A stretch of DNA of 64,000 bases from Ahaetulla prasina. Lineage: Eukaryota; Chordata; Lepidosauria; Squamata; Colubridae. Made by a program: the position numbers and the translations under genes. Each line of letters starts with the position of its first letter. Position 1 is the first letter of the stretch. Below, piece by piece: positions 61,176 to 64,000 of this stretch. The notes beneath the pieces are model-generated. The model was not told the DNA's origin and ran no database searches. It was given only the letters and a program-made list of their open reading frames with translations. The DNA lies in the NCBI RefSeq assembly GCF_028640845.1, contig NC_080543.1, positions 2,392,959-2,456,958 of the forward strand. Reading direction: 5' to 3'.

Positions 61176-62376
61176 AAAAATTATTTATTTATTTATTTAT
61201 TTATTTGATTTTTATACCGCCCTTCTCCCGAAGGACTCAGGGCGGTGTACAGACAAAAATAAAACAGATAATACAATGTACAAATTTAAAATGCAATTAA
61301 AAAACTTATTTTAAAATTAGCCTGAGAAATAAAAATATACAATAAACTAAAAACCCCATTTAAAATTAATTAATAAGAATTTAAAATTAATAAAATTCAA
61401 TTTAAGCCAGCCCCGCGCGAATAAAAAGATGTGTCTTCAGTTCGCGACGGAATGTCCGAAGGTCAGGTATTTGGCGTAAAAATATGCATCAACTATATTA
61501 ATTTGATATAATGAAGGGAACAATAGGACAGGAACGGTAGGTACTATTGTGCTCTTATGCACACCCCTTATAGTCCTCTTAGGAATGGGGTGAGGTCAAT
61601 GGTAGACAGTTTTTGGTTGAAGATTTTGAGATTTTGAGTAGAGACTATGGAGTCAGGTAATGAGTTCCAAGCATTAACAACTCTGTTGCAGAAGTCATAT
61701 TTTCTACAATCAAGTTTGAAGCGGTTGACGTTTAGCTATTTTTTGCTCTTGTAATATTGCGATTGAAGCTGAAGTAGTCTTTTATAGGAAGGATATTGCA
61801 ATAGATGATTCTGTGTGTTAAACACAGGTCATGTCGAAGTCGACCGAGTTGTAAATTTTCTAATCCCAGGATTTCAAGCCTGGTGGCATAAGGTATTTTG
61901 TTGTTTTCGGAGGAGTGAAGAACTCTTCTAGTAAAATATTTCTGGACTCGTTCTATTGTATTTATGTCAGAGATGTGTTCAAAGGCCTCAATTCTTTGGC
62001 GCTCGGCCTTCCTTATGGTCCAACTTTCACAGCCGTACATTGCAACTGGGAAAACCATCGCCTTGACTAAACACACTTTTGTTGGCAGGGTGATGTCTCT
62101 GCTTTTTAGTACACTATCTAGGTTTGCCATAGCTTTCCTCGCCAGGAGCAACCGTCTTTTAATTTCTTGGCTGCTGTGCGTTTCAGTTTCACTATCTCTC
62201 AAACCCTCTTTCTAGAAAGTTCTGGTTTCTAACCAAGAATGCCGTTTGCTTGCAGCCCCAACCATCCGTCTTCCACTTGCGTTCCTCACACGGTTTGGGA
62301 TTCTTCGACGCTGTTGGTGTGTCTTCAGAACCGTCACGAAACCAGCCTCTTGCAGTTGGAGACTGCCAACGGGGAG
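44603..62376 (+). CDS. ATG16L2: ATG16-like autophagy protein, N-terminal exons only (best match ATG16L2)
   Basis: ATG16 proteins bind ATG5-ATG12 through an N-terminal helix and position LC3 lipidation on autophagic membranes. Exons are 44603-44714, 53858-53951 and 62256-62376, with matching phases (1, 2, then 0). The product begins [20 protein letters not shown], then [18 protein letters not shown] and [23 protein letters not shown] and the RDRxQKAxFxxLV spacing fit ATG16L2 better than ATG16L1, while YNKLLEKS is shared by both. Exon 3 gives [20 protein letters not shown] then GE, fitting the start of the coiled coil. The coiled coil and WD40 exons lie beyond base 64000. Exon 2 is tandemly duplicated (54838-54931), so the transcript structure is uncertain. 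Exons 1 and 2 are confident; exon 3 is moderately so. Confidence 0.82.
44735..45690. repeat. 61-bp CpG-rich minisatellite after ATG16L2 exon 1 (about 15 copies)
   Basis: Unit GCGCTCTGCACGCGCCCAGA, GGTTGCCTTGCTGGAGGGAA, AACGGTGAAGGGGTCCGGAG. It starts about 20 bp after the exon 1 donor. Long open frames on both strands reflect the repeat, not genes. Confidence 0.92.
45691..46043. other. intron sequence without recognised feature
   Basis: GC-rich, with a short (GT)n run near 45791; no exon or known repeat seen. Confidence 0.45.
46044..48100. repeat. 46-bp EcoRI-periodic minisatellite grown from a hairpin MITE (about 42 copies)
   Basis: It starts like the MITE (CAGGGGTCCCCAACCTTGG). The arm unit CACTTGAAGATGGGTGGACT TCAACTCCCAGAATTCC plus CCAGCCGGC repeats with a 46-bp period. 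It closes with one inverted arm (GGGAATTCTGGGAGTTGAAG) at 48044-48080. GAATTC recurs in nearly every unit. Confidence 0.95.
48101..48484. other. non-repetitive intron sequence
   Basis: No repeat, exon or stable open frame recognised. Confidence 0.4.
48567..48936. mobile_element. intact Tigger-like MITE, TA-flanked
   Basis: CAGGCAGACTTCAACTTACG to GTCAAAGACAACCTG with TA on both sides; 370 bp. A scrap of a second copy precedes it (48495-48560). Confidence 0.78.
49013..49560 (-). mobile_element. CR1-L3 type snake LINE, longer 3' copy
   Basis: (TAGAA)n, TTTATTGGCCAAGTGTGATT and on to GCAGAGTGATGGCCTTCGGG and AGGATGTGAGGGATCTGTAA. It reaches further upstream than most copies here. Confidence 0.78.
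49561..49719 (+). mobile_element. L1 ORF2 scrap
   Basis: A frame reading [29 protein letters not shown] resembles the L1 C-terminus. Confidence 0.45.
49720..50062 (+). mobile_element. CR1-L3 type snake LINE tail, opposite orientation
   Basis: CCCGAAGGCCATCACTCTGC to CACTTGGCCAATAAAATTC and (TATTC)n. It forms an inverted pair with 49013-49560. Confidence 0.78.
50083..50330. mobile_element. hAT MITE (GCTGGGATTCAGCCGG end)
   Basis: CAGTGCTGGGATTCAGCCGG, CACCACTTCCGCCGAACCGG, GGCGAACCAATTGTTAAC: relatives of the element split at 14898. Confidence 0.6.
50826..51046. mobile_element. Tigger-like MITE, internally deleted
   Basis: CAGGTAGTCCCCGACTCG to GTCGAGGACTGCTTG, TA on both sides, 221 bp. Confidence 0.72.
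51250..51655 (+). repeat. snake LINE tail, CR1 scrap and (TTCTA)n array
   Basis: CACACTTGGCCAATAAAGAA (51345), then CR1 GGTTGGACTAGAAGACCTCC (51410), then a long (TTCTA)n run 51447-51650. Confidence 0.82.
51660..52140. other. non-repetitive intron sequence, possible conserved element
   Basis: No repeats seen. AT-rich words include AATGTTGTTAATTAACTTAG and TTAATGGC/TTAACAGG motifs. Possible enhancer in ATG16L2 intron 1; conservation not testable here. Confidence 0.35.
52180..52605. repeat. 66-bp CORE-SINE-like minisatellite (about 6 copies)
   Basis: Unit AACTAGAACTCACCATCTCC TGGTGATTGGCCCAAGGTCA plus CCCAGTTGGCATTCATGC; same family as 26880-28088, same orientation. Confidence 0.88.
52850..52984. 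mobile_element. short palindromic hAT MITE
   Basis: CAGGGGTCTCCAACCGTGG to GGAGACCCCTG hairpin with near 8-bp duplication GTTTATAT / GTCTATAT. Confidence 0.85.
53858..53951 (+). CDS. ATG16L2: ATG16L2 exon 2, first copy
   Basis: The acceptor is tcctgtcttacag and the donor GTAACC; 94 bp, phase 1 to 2. It encodes [20 protein letters not shown] and then [17 protein letters not shown] is the hallmark ATG16 helix end. The exon is flanked by a CR1 remnant that takes part in the tandem duplication. Confidence 0.9.
54838..54931 (+). CDS. ATG16L2: ATG16L2 exon 2, second (duplicate) copy
   Basis: Sequence identical to 53858-53951, with the same acceptor and donor, 980 bp downstream. Either copy can join exon 1 to exon 3 in frame. 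Joining copy 1 to copy 2 gives AGA TAA, a stop at the junction. They can therefore only be used one at a time, unless this is an assembly artefact. Confidence 0.7.
55860..56690 (-). mobile_element. (TAGAA)n, CR1 end and nested L2-like LINE
   Basis: (TAGAA)n 55862-55950, CR1 55950-56115 and 56575-56690, interrupted by an L2-like end 56116-56574 (minus frame: [34 protein letters not shown]). Confidence 0.8.
56805..58105. mobile_element. Tigger-like MITE split by two hAT elements
   Basis: MITE parts at 56805-56984, 57717-57800 and 57985-58105. hAT 56993-57708 and a second hAT-type block (57801-57984) lie between. Confidence 0.65.
56993..57708. mobile_element. hAT element with A-rich inverted interior
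   Basis: CAGGGGTAAAATGCTCCC to ATTTCACGCCTG, duplication GGTCACAG / GGTCACGG (7 of 8). Interior repeats CTTTTAAAAG hairpins and ATGATCGCAC blocks three times. Confidence 0.78.
58110..58490. other. intron sequence without recognised feature
   Basis: No exon or repeat recognised; short frames only. Confidence 0.4.
58496..58946. mobile_element. LTR-like repeat, copy 2
   Basis: TGTTAAGGGTAATCTGGGTT onward, over 95% like 37096-37528, without the SINE insertions. It stops at GCTACAGAGCT where a Penelope-like fragment begins. Confidence 0.5.
58946..59900 (-). mobile_element. Penelope-like element fragments (GIY-YIG end), two copies
   Basis: Minus frames 59069-59410 and 59566-59844 share [27 protein letters not shown] and [10 protein letters not shown], the C-terminal endonuclease region of Penelope-like retroelements. 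The two copies are tandem and broken. Confidence 0.72.
60191..60315. mobile_element. perfect 61-bp-arm hairpin MITE
   Basis: GTCTTCAAACATGGCAGCTT to AAGCTGCCATGTTTGAAGAC with a 3-bp loop (TAT at 60252-60254). No mismatch seen between arms. Confidence 0.88.
60490..60660 (+). mobile_element. CR1 LINE 3' end
   Basis: AGTGGAACTACTTGTCACCA, GAAGTTGTGGATGCTCCATC, TAGAAGACCTCCAAGGCCCC. Confidence 0.7.
60736..62210 (-). mobile_element. BovB (RTE) LINE end, split by nested LINEs
   Basis: Minus frames 61985-62202 ([40 protein letters not shown]) and 60750-60962 ([40 protein letters not shown]) are two parts of the BovB ORF C-terminus. A CR1-clade LINE (about 61066-61984) lies between, itself holding an L2-like end (61190-61475). 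Confidence 0.85.
62256..62376 (+). CDS. ATG16L2: ATG16L2 exon 3 (probable)
   Basis: The acceptor is gtttgcttgcag and the donor GTAAGC; 121 bp, phase 2 to 0, continuing exon 2 in frame. It encodes a poorly conserved linker ([16 protein letters not shown]) then [20 protein letters not shown] and GE, resembling the LxxLRxKxQExxxxLxxxxGE start of the ATG16 coiled coil. A BovB fragment ends about 45 bp upstream. Confidence 0.65.
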
Positions 62377-62689
62377 GTAAGCTTTGAACCTGGGCCTCTG
62401 GGCAGGAGAACTTGGCAGGAGCAATGATAGGGCTGGTGGAAGGTCCAGGAGAAGATCTGGAGAAGATTGGGACATCTGGAGAACTTCTTGTAAAAGCAGA
62501 AGCAGTCCAGATTTTCTGCCTGACATAATGTACAGGTAAGTCTTGGACCGACGACCACAATTGAGCCCCAAACTTCTCCTGCTAAGTGAGACAGTTGCTA
62601 AGTGAGTTATGCCCCATTTTACGACCTTTCTGGCCTCAGTCGTTAAATTTCTTGCTGCGGTTGTTAAATTAGTCACGCAGTTTATTTAT

Positions 62690-63530
62690 TTATTTATTTA
62701 TTTATTTTTTTTATTCAAAAAGTTTTACAAAAATTTTTTTTCCCCCTTTCCCCCCCTCCTCCCCCCTCCCTTCGCAACCCCCCTCCCCCCCCCCGACTTC
62801 CCAGAACGAGCACAAGGTATAGTTAAAAATAAAACAAACATATGCTAAAAAATTTTCGTCCCAACTTGATTATACCCCTACAATCATCAATTCCTAACTT
62901 CCCCAAAAGCAATCAAAATAATACATCATAATCATTCAAAACAGTCTGATAACTCTTAGTCTGATATCTCGTTGAATATAGTCAATCCATTTTTTCCATT
63001 CCTTTAAGTATCTTTCTTGCGTATTGTCTTTCAAAAAGGCTGATATCTTCGCCATCTCAGCCAAATTGGCAACTTTCAATATCCATTCTTCTATTGTTGG
63101 TACTTCTTTTTTCTTCCAATATTGTCCTATTAGTAATCTTGCTGCAGTTATTAGATTTAAAATCAATTTAGTCTCAATTACTGTACAATCCGTAATAATT
63201 CCCAACAAGAAAAATTGCGGCAGGAACTTTATCTTCTTTTTCAGAACATTTTGTAAAATCCACCAAATTTTTATCCAAAAGGCCTTTATGTCCTTACAAG
63301 TCCACCAAATGTGAAAATATGTAGCGTCATCACAATTACATCTCCAACATTTTGCTTGCATTTCTGGATACATACACGATAATTTTTTAGGATCTAGATG
63401 CCATCTATAAAACATTTTATAAAAATTTTCCCTCAGATTCTGTGCCTGCGTGAATTTAACATTTCTAACCCAAATTTTTTCCCCAAGTTTCCAATAATAT
63501 TGGCTCCTGAAAATTTTGTGCCCACTTTAG
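62690..63530 (-). mobile_element. L1 3' end, 5'-truncated
   Basis: Minus ORF2 end: [40 protein letters not shown]. Nearly identical to 23222-23876 and about 190 bp longer at the 5' side. Confidence 0.85.
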
Positions 63531-63775
63531 GGTTTATTTATTTATTTATTATTTAGATTTTTATACCGCCCTTCTCCCAAAGGACTCAGGGCGGTGTACA
63601 GCCAGATTTAAAACAATACAATATACAAATTAAAACAACAGTTAAAATAACATATTATATAAGTGGCCGAAAATTTAAAAACATCAAATTTGACCCATAA
63701 ATAAAATACCCCAATTAAAATTATTAAAATTCAGAAAATTTAAAAAATTAAACCAGTCCCGCTTGGATAAACTTG
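63531..63775 (-). mobile_element. L2-like LINE 3' tail
   Basis: (TTTA)n, TTTTTATACCGCCCTTCTCC, AGGACTCAGGGCGGTGTACA, then the family 3' end. Confidence 0.75.
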
Positions 63776-64000
63776 GCAGTTGTTAAGTTGTTAAGTGAAT
63801 TTGGCTTCCCCATTGACTTTGCTCGTCAGAAGGTCGCAAAAGGGGGATCACGTGACCCCAGGAGGCTGCGTCCGTCATAAATACGAGCCAGTTGGCAAGC
63901 GTCCGAGTTTTAATCACATGACCAGGGAGAGGCTGCAGCGGTCGTAAGGGTGAAAAATGGTTGTAAGTCCCTTTTTTTCAGTCTGTTGCAACTTCGAATG

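Larger units (their letters stand above)
62534..64000. mobile_element. Tigger-like MITE split by L1 and L2-like insertions
   Basis: MITE left part 62534-62681, right part 63776-64000 (runs off the window). Between them are L1 62690-63530 and L2-like 63531-63775. Confidence 0.7.

Overview
This window is vertebrate nuclear DNA, almost certainly from an advanced snake. It holds intron-rich animal genes in a dense bed of squamate repeats: CR1 LINEs, a CR1-L3 type with (TTCTA)n tails as described for snakes, BovB, L1, L2-like and R4-like LINEs, a Sauria-type tRNA SINE, hAT and Tigger-like MITEs, and GATA/GACA-type (Bkm-like) arrays. There are no bacterial-style operons, CRISPR arrays or RNA genes that I can support.

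Gene 1, + strand, 711-34311: an ADAM family (membrane disintegrin-metalloprotease) gene whose 5' exons (signal peptide and prodomain) lie before base 1. I resolve 18 exons with consensus splice sites and a continuous reading frame of 677 codons. They cover the metalloprotease, disintegrin, cysteine-rich and EGF-like domains, one transmembrane helix and a short basic Ser-rich tail, followed by AATAAA at 34409. The zinc-site motif reads [11 protein letters not shown], so the catalytic Glu is Gln and the enzyme is predicted to be inactive. Between the canonical CDCG and RCC blocks of the disintegrin domain lie three small, phase 0-0, cysteine-free exons (66, 63 and 69 bp). They would add 66 residues to an otherwise normal domain.

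Gene 2, + strand, 44603 to beyond the window end: the first exons of an ATG16-type autophagy gene, best match ATG16L2. It has a CpG-rich promoter and exon 1 (44603-44714), exon 2 (53858-53951) and exon 3 (62256-62376). Exon 2 is repeated, unchanged, in a 980-bp tandem duplication (54838-54931). Using both copies would create an immediate stop.

The other bases are nested repeats, many with readable target-site duplications. They include five or six related LTRs (several carrying an open reading frame just upstream of the TATA box), hAT elements with 8-bp duplications, L1s with long duplications and a BovB broken by two further LINEs. Tandem arrays are prominent. One minisatellite built from a MIR-like CORE-SINE motif occurs at four sites and surrounds the EGF exon. 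A 46-bp EcoRI-periodic array has grown from one arm of a hairpin MITE. GAG/TTC-rich arrays with decoy splice acceptors abut an ADAM exon, and a GC-rich 61-bp array follows ATG16L2 exon 1.
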